NCBI RefSeq assembly: GCF_000227465.1
Contig: NC_016047.1
Location: 1,131,001 to 1,195,000 of the forward strand
Length of the DNA stretch: 64,000 bases
Origin: Bacillus spizizenii TU-B-10
Lineage (GTDB): Bacteria; Bacillota; Bacilli; Bacillales; Bacillaceae
Direction: 5' to 3'
Of the stretch, positions 17,638-27,114 are shown piece by piece. Numbering within the stretch: position 1 is the first letter of the stretch; the number at the start of each line of letters is the position of its first letter. The notes under the pieces were generated by a model, which saw only the letters and a program-made list of their open reading frames with translations, did no database searches and was not told where the DNA came from. The position numbers and the translations under genes were made by a program.

Positions 17638-19023
17638 ATGGACGATATTGACAGTCTGATTTTAATTGGCGTGCTCATTGCTTTAACCGCGTTTTTCGTT
17701 GCGAGCGAGTTTGCGATTGTTAGAGTAAGGAGATCCAGAATAGATCAGCTTATAACGGAAGGAAACAAACGGGCGATACTCGCAAAGCGTGTCATTACAG
17801 ATTTGGATGAATATTTATCCGCATCCCAGCTGGGCATTACATTGACATCAATCGGGCTTGGCGTGTTGGGGGAGCCGGCATTTGAACGGCTGCTGCATCC
17901 ATTGTTTGAACCGCTCGGCCTGCCGGAATCGGTTTCTCATGCGATCTCATTTGCGGTCGCATATGGCTTGATTACATTCCTGCACGTTGTTGTAGGTGAG
18001 CTTGCCCCGAAAACGGTCGCGATTCAAAAGGCTGAACAGCTGACCTTGCTGATAGCGGGTCCATTGCGTTTATTCTATTTGCTCCTGTTTCCGTTTATTT
18101 GGATCCTCAATGGATCGGCGCGGTTTTTATGCGGCATGTTCGGTTTAAAGCCTGCGTCAGAACATGACGGTTCCCATTCTGAGGAAGAACTCAGAATGCT
18201 GTTGTCTGAGAGTTTAAAAAACGGAGAGATTAATCCGTCTGAATATAAATATGTAAATAAAATTTTCGAATTTGATAATCGGATCGCCAAAGAAATTATG
18301 ATACCGCGGAAGGAAATGGCAGCTGTGTCAACAGAGATGACAATGGCCGAGATGCTTGAAGTCATGCTGAAGGAAAAATACACGCGCTGGCCTGTCACAG
18401 ATGGGGACAAAGACAGTGTCATCGGTTTGGTTAATACGAAGCATTTGTTTTCCGATTTGCTGTTTATGACAGAAGAGGAACGAATGAAGATGACGATCCA
18501 TCCGTATGTGCGACCCGTAATCGAAGTGATGGAAACCATCCCGGTTCATGACTTGCTGATTAAAATGCAGCGCGAACGTATTCATATGGCCATATTGTCT
18601 GATGAATACGGAGGAACCTCGGGACTTGTGACGACAGAGGATATTCTTGAGGAAATTGTCGGCGAGATCAGAGATGAATTTGACGAAGATGAACAGCCGC
18701 TGATCCAAAAGCTTGGCGATCGCCATTATGTGATGGACGGAAAGGTTCGGATCGATCAGGTGAACAGCCTTCTTGGCGCATCGATTCAAGAGGACGTCGA
18801 TACGATCGGCGGACTGATATTAAAAGAAAACATCGATATTGAGGCTGGTGAATCCATCCGCATCGGTTCATATACGATAAAGGTGCTGAAGATGGACGGC
18901 CGATTAATCAAACAAATCGATATAAAAGAAGAAGCTGGCAACACAACCGGGATTACGGCGCACCACACGCTGCCAATGCCCGAGCCTGTGATGCTGAACA
19001 GTGCAACCTTGAGCGAGAAATAA
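17638..19023 (+). CDS. yhdT: YhdT, CNNM/CorC-type membrane protein (YhdP paralogue)
   Basis: A 461-residue paralogue of YhdP with the same order: DUF21 membrane domain, CBS pair (starting near EIMIPRKEM), linker with [13 protein letters not shown], CorC/HlyC domain. The first 30 residues are nearly identical to YhdP. By family it is expected to take part in Mg2+ or other divalent cation homeostasis. The leader is unusual: a six-codon ORF and a hairpin between Shine-Dalgarno and start. The C-terminal 25 residues are not shared with YhdP. Confidence 0.87.
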   Translation: MDDIDSLILIGVLIALTAFFVASEFAIVRVRRSRIDQLITEGNKRAILAKRVITDLDEYLSASQLGITLTSIGLGVLGEPAFERLLHPLFEPLGLPESVSHAISFAVAYGLITFLHVVVGELAPKTVAIQKAEQLTLLIAGPLRLFYLLLFPFIWILNGSARFLCGMFGLKPASEHDGSHSEEELRMLLSESLKNGEINPSEYKYVNKIFEFDNRIAKEIMIPRKEMAAVSTEMTMAEMLEVMLKEKYTRWPVTDGDKDSVIGLVNTKHLFSDLLFMTEEERMKMTIHPYVRPVIEVMETIPVHDLLIKMQRERIHMAILSDEYGGTSGLVTTEDILEEIVGEIRDEFDEDEQPLIQKLGDRHYVMDGKVRIDQVNSLLGASIQEDVDTIGGLILKENIDIEAGESIRIGSYTIKVLKMDGRLIKQIDIKEEAGNTTGITAHHTLPMPEPVMLNSATLSEK

Positions 19024-19039
19024 GCTCAAGGTTTTTTTA
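19005..19039 (+). terminator. Terminator overlapping the 3' end of yhdT
   Basis: AACCTTGAGC (19005-19014) and GCTCAAGGTT (19024-19033) form a 10-bp perfect stem followed by T residues. The 5' arm is inside the coding sequence. Confidence 0.85.
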
Positions 19040-19393
19040 CGTTGCAATTGTCCAGCCGCACCAAAATGCCAAAAGCGACCCGCAAATCGTCAGGGCGATG
19101 TACAGGATGCTTTCCATTACGCGTTTGGCCAGCAGGAGCTGAACACTTTCAACGCTGAAAGTGGAAAAGGTCGTGAAGGCGCCAAAAAAACCCGTGCCGA
19201 TGATGAGGGAGGCCGAAGCATTTGTACCGTGAAGCCCTGTGAATATTCCAAGCCCGAGAGCTCCGAGAATATTGACTGTTACTATGCCGATGGGCAGGCT
19301 GAGACCTTTGGATTTGGCGGTTATGACATTGCCAACCCAGAAGCGCAGCATCGCGCCAAGACCGCCCGCTATGAAGATACCCGCTAGTGTCAT
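19037..19393 (-). CDS. yhdU: FluC/CrcB fluoride channel subunit (YhdU)
   Basis: A 118-residue four-helix protein of the CrcB/FluC family, which exports fluoride as a dual-topology or heterodimeric channel. The signature [15 protein letters not shown] contains the phenylalanine/threonine track. The start overlaps the end of the neighbouring paralogue by 4 bp. Having two genes together suggests an antiparallel heterodimer. The ATG follows AAAGATGACAC in the minus direction, within the previous gene. Confidence 0.88.
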   Translation of the reverse strand: MTLAGIFIAGGLGAMLRFWVGNVITAKSKGLSLPIGIVTVNILGALGLGIFTGLHGTNASASLIIGTGFFGAFTTFSTFSVESVQLLLAKRVMESILYIALTICGSLLAFWCGWTIAT

Positions 19394-19794
19394 CTTTCCT
19401 GCAGCCCCTTTCTTAGCAGAATGCCTGCTATGCGCCGTCCCGCCAGAACGCCAATCAGTGCAAGAACGATTCCCGATATCAGTGAGACTGCCATATACAA
19501 AACAGCCAGTGAGGATTGTGCTTGCAATAGCATCACCGTTTCTTTAGAAAACGTAGACATTGTCGTAAATCCGCCGCAAAAGCCGGTGCCTAAAAAAGCC
19601 GACAGCAGAGGCCGTTTTGCCCTGATCATAAAAAAACCGGTCAGAATGCCTAATAGAAGGCTGCCTGCCGCGTTTTCCAGCCAGGTTGCTGCCGGGAATT
19701 GATCGGTGTGTATCCACATGTTTAATCCGTATCGGAGGCAGGCGCCAAGCGCGCCTCCGATAAAAACTGCGCTATATATTTTCATGTTTTCCAT
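19390..19794 (-). CDS. yhdV: FluC/CrcB fluoride channel subunit (YhdV)
   Basis: A 134-residue second CrcB/FluC subunit with the signature [15 protein letters not shown] and four hydrophobic helices. It overlaps yhdW by 23 bp upstream and yhdU by 4 bp downstream, so yhdW-yhdV-yhdU is a tightly coupled operon. Both subunits keep the family's TTxSTF core, so both should line a functional pore. Confidence 0.88.
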   Translation of the reverse strand: MENMKIYSAVFIGGALGACLRYGLNMWIHTDQFPAATWLENAAGSLLLGILTGFFMIRAKRPLLSAFLGTGFCGGFTTMSTFSKETVMLLQAQSSLAVLYMAVSLISGIVLALIGVLAGRRIAGILLRKGLQER

Positions 19795-20503
19795 CCTTTT
19801 TGATGAAATCCGGGTAGTCTGTTACGATGCCGTCCACACCCATGGCTTGTAATTTTGCTGCTATCTTTTGATTCTTGACAGTCCATGCGAATACTTTTAA
19901 GCCATTTTTATGGGCGGAAGCGATCATCAGCCGGTTGAGTCGTGTGTATTTTATATTGACATAGTTTGCGATAGATTGGCAGGCCTTCAGCTGATTTCTG
20001 GACAGCATGCCAAAATTGGGCCTTGTAATGACTGCTGTCGGAATCGATGGATAAAGCTCACGGAACCTCTGGACGGAGCGGAATTGAAAGGATTGGACAA
20101 TATTGTTGATAGAAAAAGAAAATTGCTCTAACAGCTGTCCCACTTCTTCTTCAATTCCGACTTGAGATGGATGGCCTTTTAATTCAATTAAAAGGCCGAT
20201 TTTTTTATGGTAGCGCCTAAGTACCGCTTCCAAGGTTGGAATGCGCTCTCCCTGAAAAGCGGGGCCGTACCAGCTTCCTGCATCGAGCTTTTGCAATTCC
20301 TCCAATGTAAAATCCTTAACAAAACCCGAGCCGTTTGTTGTTCGGTCAACCCTGTCATCGTGTATCACAACAATCTGCCTGTCTTTTGTAAGCTGGACAT
20401 CCAGTTCGATCATATCTGCATTCTTTTCCGCCGCAAGGTCAAATGCGGCAAACGTATTTTCCGGAGCGTAACCTGATGCTCCGCGATGGGCAATGGTGTA
20501 CAA
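19772..20503 (-). CDS. yhdW: YhdW, glycerophosphodiester phosphodiesterase
   Basis: A 243-residue GDPD-family TIM barrel without a signal peptide. The metal and catalytic residues are in AHRGASGYAPENT, ELDVQLTKD and VVIHDDRVDR. It hydrolyses glycerophosphodiesters to glycerol-3-phosphate and an alcohol in the cytoplasm. The start is TTG at 20503, preceded by GAGGAGCTGAC. It is the first gene of the operon with the two fluoride-channel genes. A functional link between the three is not obvious. Confidence 0.87.
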   Translation of the reverse strand: MYTIAHRGASGYAPENTFAAFDLAAEKNADMIELDVQLTKDRQIVVIHDDRVDRTTNGSGFVKDFTLEELQKLDAGSWYGPAFQGERIPTLEAVLRRYHKKIGLLIELKGHPSQVGIEEEVGQLLEQFSFSINNIVQSFQFRSVQRFRELYPSIPTAVITRPNFGMLSRNQLKACQSIANYVNIKYTRLNRLMIASAHKNGLKVFAWTVKNQKIAAKLQAMGVDGIVTDYPDFIKKDGKHENI

Positions 20504-20737
20504 GCTAAGTCAGCTCCTCGTATGGGCATTTCTGTTATTGTATCAAATCCATATATGCGCGGCGATACAAACTGGTGAATTTTTTCTGCCATAATCGGAA
20601 TGGTCCGGGCTGAGGGCTGCGTATAACTAAAAAAAGACACTCAGCGCATCAGAACATATTTCGCCAGGAAATTAGGCCTTTCGACATATTCACAAAACAT
20701 TCTGTTACTTTATAATAGCAAAAAAGGAGGCGAGATC

Positions 20738-20845
20738 ATGGGAAAAGGGAGAATCAGAGTGGAGGAAAGAATTAAAGCCGAAACGGATGCTGAAATGCAA
20801 AAAGCAACTCTCCTTGATCAGACACAAACGAAAAAAAGTAAGTGA
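20738..20845 (+). CDS. yhdX: YhdX, 35-residue protein
   Basis: A 35-codon ORF encodes a charged peptide rich in Lys, Glu and Gln with no hydrophobic segment. Initiation is strong (AAAAAGGAGGCG, 6 nt to the ATG). A TATAAT-like -10 lies about 28 nt upstream, and a strong terminator follows the stop, so it is a complete transcription unit. I take it as YhdX of B. subtilis; its function is unknown. Confidence 0.75.
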   Translation: MGKGRIRVEERIKAETDAEMQKATLLDQTQTKKSK

Positions 20846-20886
20846 CTGTCCCTATTGAATCTGGCTGATAGATGAATTGAGAAATG

Positions 20887-20913
20887 ACCCCGGCGGAACG
20901 CCGGGGTTTTGTG
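20887..20913 (+). terminator. Terminator after yhdX
   Basis: ACCCCGGCG (20887-20895) and CGCCGGGGT (20899-20907) form a very stable G+C stem with a 3-nt loop, followed by T residues. Confidence 0.88.
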
Positions 20914-20994
20914 CTGTAAAAAGACATTTAGAAGAGCATCTTTACGAATCTTTTAGTATAATAAACATTCGATTTAAATAGAAGGGAGACTGTC

Positions 20995-22110
20995 ATGCCA
21001 GATTATCTGCAGCAATATTTCACGCTTGATAAAATCATACAAATCGGCATCAGCTTGGCGATTTTGCTGGTGTTTCTTATACTCAGAAAATTGTTCACAA
21101 GATATTTCTTTAACCTGCTTTTTAATTTGACAAACCGGCCGAAAACAGAAATTTTCAAACAGGTGGTTCTGGCGTTTGAAAAGCCGGCCAGATGGTTTTT
21201 TGTTGCCTTAGGGCTGTTTTTAGCGATCCGGTATTCACCGTTTTTAGACGAACAAATGCCGGTCATCAGCAAAATATATCGCTCACTGATTGTTGCGTTA
21301 TTGTGCTGGGGGCTTTGTAATTTGACCGCAGCGTCGTCGTTTATTTTCCATAAGGTGAATCAGCGCTTCGAGCTGGACATGGATGACATTCTGGCGCCGT
21401 TTTTATCCAAATTGCTCCGTTTTGTCATCATTGCGCTCAGTGTCAGTGTGATCGCTCAGGAATTCAATTATGATGTCAACGGGTTTGTGGCGGGCCTAGG
21501 TCTTGGCGGGCTGGCTTTTGCGCTTGCAGCGAAGGATACCATCAGCAACTTCTTCGGCGGTATCATTATCATTACTGAAAAGCCGTTTACCATCGGTGAC
21601 TGGGTGGAGACGTCGACAGTAACCGGATCAGTAGAAGATATTACCTTCAGGAGCACGAGATTCAGAACAGCACAGGGGGCGCTTGTAACGGTGCCGAACT
21701 CTACGCTGTCGATGGAAGCGATCACGAACTGGACGAGAATGACCAAACGCCAGATCACGTTTTCCATCCATGTGTCCTATGCAACGCCGATTGAGAACCT
21801 TGAACGCTCCATTCGTTCTCTCAGAACCATGCTCTTAGAACATGAGGGCGTTGATAATGAAACGATCATGGTCAACTTTGATACGTTTGCCGACAGCTAC
21901 TACAATTTATTTTTCAACTTCTATACAAAAACAACGGTTTGGGCTGAAAACCTTGATGTTAGAGAGGATATCAACTATAAAATTATTGAAATTCTCGCCG
22001 CAGAAGGTGTTGAGTTTGCATACCCCGGCCAAATGGTTTTTGTAAAGCAAAAGCACCAAAACGATCCGTTCCAAGTCAATCTGAATAAAGAGGAAAAGGA
22101 ACGGGCTTAA
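20995..22110 (+). CDS. yhdY: YhdY, MscS-family mechanosensitive channel
   Basis: A 371-residue small-conductance mechanosensitive channel homologue. About five hydrophobic segments precede the pore helix, with Gly/Ala-rich GLGLGGLAFALAAKDT near residue 170, followed by the conserved beta domain (TVPNSTL, NWTRM). Such proteins release solutes during hypo-osmotic shock. The ATG follows GAAGGGAGACTGTC. It is transcribed alone, with its own terminator. Confidence 0.88.
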   Translation: MPDYLQQYFTLDKIIQIGISLAILLVFLILRKLFTRYFFNLLFNLTNRPKTEIFKQVVLAFEKPARWFFVALGLFLAIRYSPFLDEQMPVISKIYRSLIVALLCWGLCNLTAASSFIFHKVNQRFELDMDDILAPFLSKLLRFVIIALSVSVIAQEFNYDVNGFVAGLGLGGLAFALAAKDTISNFFGGIIIITEKPFTIGDWVETSTVTGSVEDITFRSTRFRTAQGALVTVPNSTLSMEAITNWTRMTKRQITFSIHVSYATPIENLERSIRSLRTMLLEHEGVDNETIMVNFDTFADSYYNLFFNFYTKTTVWAENLDVREDINYKIIEILAAEGVEFAYPGQMVFVKQKHQNDPFQVNLNKEEKERA

Positions 22111-22119
22111 AAGGGAAAG

Positions 22120-22148
22120 ACTTCGTCTGACAGAGGCGGAGTTTTTTT
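22120..22148 (+). terminator. Terminator after yhdY
   Basis: ACTTCGTC (22120-22127) and GGCGGAGT (22135-22142) pair with two G-U wobbles, followed by a T run. Confidence 0.75.
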
Positions 22149-22182
22149 CGTGGTAAAATAAGAGAAAAAAGGCGGTGTTGAG

Positions 22183-22926
22183 TTGGAAGCATTCAGAAAT
22201 ATTTTAAATGAAGCGCAGCGAATTATCGTGCTGACCGGAGCGGGGATGAGCACAGAATCAGGGATTCCCGACTTTCGTTCAGCCGGGGGCATTTGGACGG
22301 AGGATGCCTCAAGAATGGAAGCGATGAGCCTTGATTACTTTTTACACCATCCACGTCTGTTTTGGCCTAAATTCAAAGAATTGTTCCAGATGAAAATGAG
22401 CGGCAGCTTTGAACCGAATGAAGGGCACTTGCTTTTAGCTGAGCTGGAGAAAGAAGGGAAGCAGGTCGATATTTTTACGCAAAACATTGACGGTCTCCAT
22501 AAAAAAGCCGGGAGCAGACATGTGTACGAACTGCATGGCTCTATCCAGACAGCAGCTTGTCCGGCATGCGGCGCCCGTTATGATCTCCCTCATTTGCTGG
22601 AGCGGGAGGTGCCAGAGTGCACGGCGCCCGGAAAAGATGGTGACATTTGCAGAACGGTATTAAAAACCGATGTTGTTCTCTTTGGCGATGCCGTCTTGCA
22701 CTTTGACACCCTTTATGAAAAGCTGGATCAAGCAGATCTTTTATTGGTCATCGGCACGTCTCTCGAAGTTGCTCCGGCGAGATTTGTGCCTGAGGACGCA
22801 AGCCGGATTCCCGGCCTGAAGAAAGTCATCATTAACCTCGAGCCGACGTATTGCGACAGCTTGTTTGACATGGTTATCCATCAAAAAGTTGGGGAGTTTG
22901 CCCAAAGTTTGGGGATAAAAAAGTGA
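22183..22926 (+). CDS. srtN: SrtN (YhdZ), NAD-dependent protein deacetylase (sirtuin)
   Basis: A 247-residue class-U/III sirtuin that removes acetyl groups from lysines using NAD+. The NAD-binding GAGMSTESGIPDFRS, the TQNIDGLH motif, the catalytic His in ELHGS and four Zn-ligand cysteines (CPACG and two further ones) are all present. The start is TTG at 22183 with AAGGCGGTG before it. In B. subtilis SrtN deacetylates acetyl-CoA synthetase. The convergent neighbour is yheN. Confidence 0.93.
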   Translation: MEAFRNILNEAQRIIVLTGAGMSTESGIPDFRSAGGIWTEDASRMEAMSLDYFLHHPRLFWPKFKELFQMKMSGSFEPNEGHLLLAELEKEGKQVDIFTQNIDGLHKKAGSRHVYELHGSIQTAACPACGARYDLPHLLEREVPECTAPGKDGDICRTVLKTDVVLFGDAVLHFDTLYEKLDQADLLLVIGTSLEVAPARFVPEDASRIPGLKKVIINLEPTYCDSLFDMVIHQKVGEFAQSLGIKK

Positions 22927-22959
22927 GGCCGCCATATGCGTGCGCCTCACTTTTTTATT
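22917..22959. terminator. Bidirectional terminator between srtN and yheN
   Basis: AAAAAAGTGAGGC and GCCTCACTTTTTT form a stem that covers the ends of both convergent genes. Confidence 0.87.
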
Positions 22960-23803
22960 CATGAACAGGAACCATGGTGTCCTCTAACACTCCGAAGGAA
23001 TAGCCTTTTTCTTTTAGTTTATTGATTAATGCCGGCAGCGCGTTTACGGTAGCGGGAAGATCATGCATGAGAATGACATACGGCCTGCTTGAATGGCTGT
23101 GTTCCATATTCTCAAGCTGCTGTAATACTGCCGTCACATATTTTGAATTCCGGTATTTCCAGTCCATGCTGTCAATCGTCCAATCCCAGTACACAAAACC
23201 GTCTTTCTCAAGATTGCGGATTTGTGAAGCGGTCAGTGACGGCTTGCTCCCGTATGGCGTTCTGACAAGATCGGTTTTATATCCTGTAATGTCTTGCAGC
23301 GTGTCACGCGCCTCCTGCATTTCTTTTAACGGAGATGTCGGTGTTTGATAGAACAATTTGTTATTATGGGTGACGCCGTGTAAACCGAGGGCGTGGCCTT
23401 CCTTTTCTGCCCTTTTCACCGCTTGTTTGAATTCGTTCATCCGCGGTGACAGCATAAAAAATGTCGCTTTTACATCAGCGCTTTTCAGTACGTCGAGCAA
23501 GCGGGTTGTATAGGCTGACGGGCCATCATCGAAGGTTAAGTAAACCGTCTTATCTCCCATGTTCTGCTTTGTCTGCAGATGTTTGATCAGAAGATCGGGG
23601 GAGTCGTTTTTCAGCTTCAGGCTTTCCTTCTCATTGCGAAGCTGGCCGTTTGTGGTGACAGTGACTTCCTTTGCTTTCGATGAGCTGTTGGAATACCCCA
23701 GAATCACCATAAGCAAAAGCAGCACACATAAAACTGCTAAACTTGCAAATTTAAAAGCAAGCGAAACTGCAGAAGGAGAAGCGTCTCCTCTTGTTTGTCG
23801 CAT
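22955..23803 (-). CDS. yheN: YheN, polysaccharide deacetylase (NodB-like)
   Basis: A 282-residue protein with an N-terminal signal anchor (about residues 15-40) and a NodB homology domain. The catalytic base and metal ligands are in TFDDGPS and LHGVTHNN. It should act outside the membrane on peptidoglycan or another N-acetylated glycan. The ATG at 23803 follows GGAGAGATTG. The 285-bp gap up to dat (23804-24088) shows no gene or clear structured element. Confidence 0.85.
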   Translation of the reverse strand: MRQTRGDASPSAVSLAFKFASLAVLCVLLLLMVILGYSNSSSKAKEVTVTTNGQLRNEKESLKLKNDSPDLLIKHLQTKQNMGDKTVYLTFDDGPSAYTTRLLDVLKSADVKATFFMLSPRMNEFKQAVKRAEKEGHALGLHGVTHNNKLFYQTPTSPLKEMQEARDTLQDITGYKTDLVRTPYGSKPSLTASQIRNLEKDGFVYWDWTIDSMDWKYRNSKYVTAVLQQLENMEHSHSSRPYVILMHDLPATVNALPALINKLKEKGYSFGVLEDTMVPVHE

Positions 23804-24088
23804 AACAATCTCTCCATTGGCATAAAATCTCTACATACTGCTGTACAGCAGGCAGCTTATGAAGATGCCATATGTTTACAACCTATGTATTACCAGTCAA
23901 GTATACAGGAATAAAACTGGAAAGAACATAGAAAATTTGTCGAAATATCAGATTTTAAGGAAAAAATAAACTCCTTCCCGCTATAGATCTCTTGGATCTT
24001 TCTGTTTTTCAGCTAGTCCAATATGGTAGAATAAGTGACAATGACAGCTAGAAAAACATCAGGGAAATCTCGAAAAGGGAGGGCTATT

Positions 24089-24937
24089 ATGAAGGTTTTA
24101 GTCAACGGCCAGCTGATCGAACGCAGCGAAGCTTCGATCGATTTGGAAGATCGCGGTTATCAGTTTGGTGACGGTATCTATGAGGTTATCAGGGTGTACA
24201 AAGGGGTATTGTTCGGCTTGCGCGAGCATGCGGAGCGTTTTTTCAGAAGTGCGGCTGAAATCGGAATGTCACTGCCGTTCAGTATAGAAGATTTAGAGTG
24301 GGACCTGCAAAAGCTTGTACAGGAGAATGCGGTTAGTGAGGGAGCGGTATACATTCAGACAACAAGAGGTGTGGCGCCGCGAAAACACCAGTATGAATCT
24401 GGACTTAAGCCGCAGACTACTGCTTACACATTTACCGTGAAAAAACCGGAGCAAGAGCAGGCATACGGAGTGGCAGCCATTACAGATGAGGATCTTCGCT
24501 GGCTGAGATGCGACATTAAAAGTCTGAATTTACTGTATAATGTTATGACCAAGCAAAAAGCCTATGAAGCAGGAGCGTTTGAAACGATTTTACTAAGAGA
24601 TGGCACTGTTACGGAAGGTACATCCTCTAACGTTTATGTTGTGATCAATGGGACGGTGCGAACGCATCCAGCTAATCGGCTCATTCTCAATGGAATTACA
24701 CGGATGAATATTTTAGGGCTTATTAAAAAGAACGGGATCGAGCTTGAAGAGACGCCTGTCAGTGAGGAAGAACTGAGACAGGCGGAAGAGATCTTTATTT
24801 CGTCAACGACGGCAGAGATCATTCCAGTCGTGACGCTAGATGGAGAATCGGTCGGAAGCGGTGAACCCGGACCGGTGACAAAACAGCTTCAGGCTGCTTT
24901 TCAAGAAAGCATTCAGCAGGCAGCAAGCATTTCATAA
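24089..24937 (+). CDS. dat: Dat (YheM), D-amino acid aminotransferase
   Basis: A 282-residue PLP fold-type IV transaminase that interconverts D-alanine and 2-oxoglutarate with D-glutamate and pyruvate, supplying D-amino acids for the wall. The PLP lysine region is VMTKQKAYE and the phosphate loop is TEGTSSNVY. The frame is open from 24035, but the ATG at 24089 follows AAAGGGAGGGC and gives the usual length. It is transcribed alone and convergent with nhaC. Confidence 0.93.
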   Translation: MKVLVNGQLIERSEASIDLEDRGYQFGDGIYEVIRVYKGVLFGLREHAERFFRSAAEIGMSLPFSIEDLEWDLQKLVQENAVSEGAVYIQTTRGVAPRKHQYESGLKPQTTAYTFTVKKPEQEQAYGVAAITDEDLRWLRCDIKSLNLLYNVMTKQKAYEAGAFETILLRDGTVTEGTSSNVYVVINGTVRTHPANRLILNGITRMNILGLIKKNGIELEETPVSEEELRQAEEIFISSTTAEIIPVVTLDGESVGSGEPGPVTKQLQAAFQESIQQAASIS

Positions 24938-24943
24938 TGAAAC

Positions 24944-24988
24944 ATAAAAAAAGAGCCCGCTTTGCACGCGGAGCTCTTTTTATTTTTT
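24944..24988. terminator. Bidirectional terminator between dat and nhaC
   Basis: AAAAAGAGCCCGC pairs with GCGGAGCTCTTTTT with a one-base interruption. It serves the convergent genes. Confidence 0.82.
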
Positions 24989-26341
24989 AATAAATCCAAC
25001 CAAAATGGAGATCATCGGCGATATATAGAGGAAGAACGTAAACGGGATATAGTCTATGACGGGAACACCAAGTGCGCTCGCCATAAAAGCACCGCATACT
25101 CCCCAAGGGATCAACGGATTCATTAATGTCCCGCCGTCCTCTAAGGATCTGGAAAGAAATTTTCGCTGGATGTTTTGTTTGTCGTATAAGGTTTTAAATG
25201 ATTGTCCCGGTATTAATATTGAAAGATACTGTTCTCCGGTTGCCAAATTGATGCCGATGCTTGAACAGACAGTTGCCGCAATCAGCTGGCCTTTTGAGCG
25301 GATGCCTTTCATGACACCTTCCAATAGCGCGGAAATCAATCCGATTTTCTCCATCAGCCCGCCGAGTGCAAAAGCAATCATAATGAGCGAGACTGAGCCC
25401 ATCATGGATTGCAGTCCGCCTCTGTTAATGATTTTAGCGGCGGCCTCATTGTCAGTTTCGAACGTCGTGCCATTTTGCAAAGCTGTCATAAACGCCTGCA
25501 GGCTGCTGTCAGGTACAAAAATAGCAGTCAAAATTCCCGAGGAAATAATTCCGGCAGTCAGCACGGGAATCACGGGCACACGCCTAACCGCCAGCAAAAC
25601 GACTAAGAGCGGTGAAAGAAGCGCCCACGGCGTTACGTTTGCGGCATCCTTGATTCCGGTTATGACATGTTGAATATCATCGGTTGAAGCAGTGTCCGCT
25701 GACACAGATAAACCGAGAAAGTAAAACAGCACGACGGTGATGAGCAAAGCCGGAATAGTAGTGCCCATCATATGGCGAATGTGTTCAAAGATTGGTATTT
25801 CGCCTATGCCGGCGGCAAAATTGGTTGTGTCCGACATCGGCGACATTTTATCACCAAAGCATGCGCCGCATATGACCGCGCCTGCCGTCCATTCAAGCGG
25901 AACGCCGGCCGCGCTCGCCACTCCGATCAGCGCGACCCCAATCGTGCTCACAGTTGTCAGGCTTGAGCCGACAAGCGTGCTGATGATCATGCAGGAAAAC
26001 AAAGCAGTCAAAAGAAGGTGGCTGGGTTCAATAAAGGAAAGGACATAAACCGTTACGGACGGTATTGCGCCGCTGTACATCCAAGCGCCGATTAAGATGC
26101 CGATCAGCGCCAGAACGATAATTGGCTGTACGCCGTTCTTGATCCCATCTGTAATCCCTTTTTCTAAGGACTTCCAGGAAAAACCGAACCATAAACCGGC
26201 AGCTGAAAGCATGATAACACATAGAAACAGCGGGATATGTGGTTCTGTATGAAGCAAGAATAAGCAAGAAATAATGATTCCTAACATAAATATAAATAAA
26301 CCGACGGCTAACGGAAACGTCAGCTTTTTTTGACAATCCAA
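24980..26341 (-). CDS. nhaC: NhaC (YheL), Na+/H+ antiporter
   Basis: This 453-residue polytopic protein of the NhaC family exchanges cytoplasmic Na+ for external H+. Eleven or so hydrophobic segments can be seen, with the conserved GDKMSPMSDTTN motif around residue 165. The start region follows a Shine-Dalgarno-poor A+T stretch. It lies upstream of nothing on its strand, and nhaX, also on the minus strand, lies 125 bp behind its start. Confidence 0.88.
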   Translation of the reverse strand: MDCQKKLTFPLAVGLFIFMLGIIISCLFLLHTEPHIPLFLCVIMLSAAGLWFGFSWKSLEKGITDGIKNGVQPIIVLALIGILIGAWMYSGAIPSVTVYVLSFIEPSHLLLTALFSCMIISTLVGSSLTTVSTIGVALIGVASAAGVPLEWTAGAVICGACFGDKMSPMSDTTNFAAGIGEIPIFEHIRHMMGTTIPALLITVVLFYFLGLSVSADTASTDDIQHVITGIKDAANVTPWALLSPLLVVLLAVRRVPVIPVLTAGIISSGILTAIFVPDSSLQAFMTALQNGTTFETDNEAAAKIINRGGLQSMMGSVSLIMIAFALGGLMEKIGLISALLEGVMKGIRSKGQLIAATVCSSIGINLATGEQYLSILIPGQSFKTLYDKQNIQRKFLSRSLEDGGTLMNPLIPWGVCGAFMASALGVPVIDYIPFTFFLYISPMISILVGFIKK

Positions 26342-26444
26342 AATAACACCCCATATTTATCTTTAATGCTTTTGTGCTTTTGGGCACGAAAGCATTATAA
26401 CAGAAAAAAACGAAAATCTATGTTTTTTCACAATTATGAATTTA

Positions 26445-26476
26445 AAAAAGCGAGCACAGGGCGTGCTCACTTTACA
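26445..26476 (-). terminator. Terminator after nhaX
   Basis: On the minus strand GTGAGCAC and GTGCTCGC-type arms surround a short loop and are followed by a run of T. Confidence 0.75.
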
Positions 26477-26967
26477 ATCAGGACGGGTATATCCGATTTC
26501 GCTGATAGCTTTTCACTTACACTTCCGAATATTAGCTTTTTCAGCCTGTTTTGGTCTCTGCTTCCGGTTACGATCATATCGGCAGAAATGCGGTTTGCAT
26601 ACTCGATAATTGATTCAGCCGGATCGCCTTCTAATATATCAATATTTCCATCAGCCTGCTGGTCATTCAGCATCATTCTGGCTTCGGCGATGACTTCTTC
26701 CGTACGGTCTTCATAGATCATTGGCTCAGGTGGTGCAACATCTGATATCAGCGGATCAGGAACACTTGTCATGCCTCCGCCAATATAGCTTGCCCCTGCT
26801 GCAGGCCTCGGCGGGTCGATGATGGTCTGATTGTCTTTCATATCATGTGAATGGGCGACGGTAATGGCAGCATTTACGGTTTTAGCAAGATCGATGGCTG
26901 TCTGCAGCGCTTTCTTACTATTTTCACTTCCGTCAAACGCAACGATGATACGGTCAGCATGAAACAT
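26467..26967 (-). CDS. nhaX: NhaX (YheK), universal stress protein family
   Basis: A 166-residue UspA-like alpha/beta protein. It opens with DRIIVAFDGSENSKKAL and ends with the nucleotide-binding glycine/serine pattern, including GSRDQN and GSVSEKL. It carries an unusual Pro-rich insert around residues 50-75. It was named for its position near nhaC, and a regulatory role in nhaC expression has been suggested. Three closely spaced starts exist (26976 GTG, 26970 and 26967 ATG); the last gives the best distance to AAAGGG. Confidence 0.85.
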   Translation of the reverse strand: MFHADRIIVAFDGSENSKKALQTAIDLAKTVNAAITVAHSHDMKDNQTIIDPPRPAAGASYIGGGMTSVPDPLISDVAPPEPMIYEDRTEEVIAEARMMLNDQQADGNIDILEGDPAESIIEYANRISADMIVTGSRDQNRLKKLIFGSVSEKLSAKSDIPVLIVK

Positions 26968-27114
26968 CATTCTCACCCTTTCAAAAACGTCTTACAACAC
27001 AATACCCGGATTCGAGTACAATTAACCTTTTCCTATTCAAGTAATGATTGACAAAAAAAGGTTTTGTTTATATGATGAAAAAAAGATGAAATCAGAATGG
27101 AAGGAGGGTTTGCT

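Noticed and set aside
25056..25673. Plus-strand ORF (205 codons) opposite nhaC
   Set aside because: It is a shadow of a membrane protein gene on the other strand; no initiation signal.
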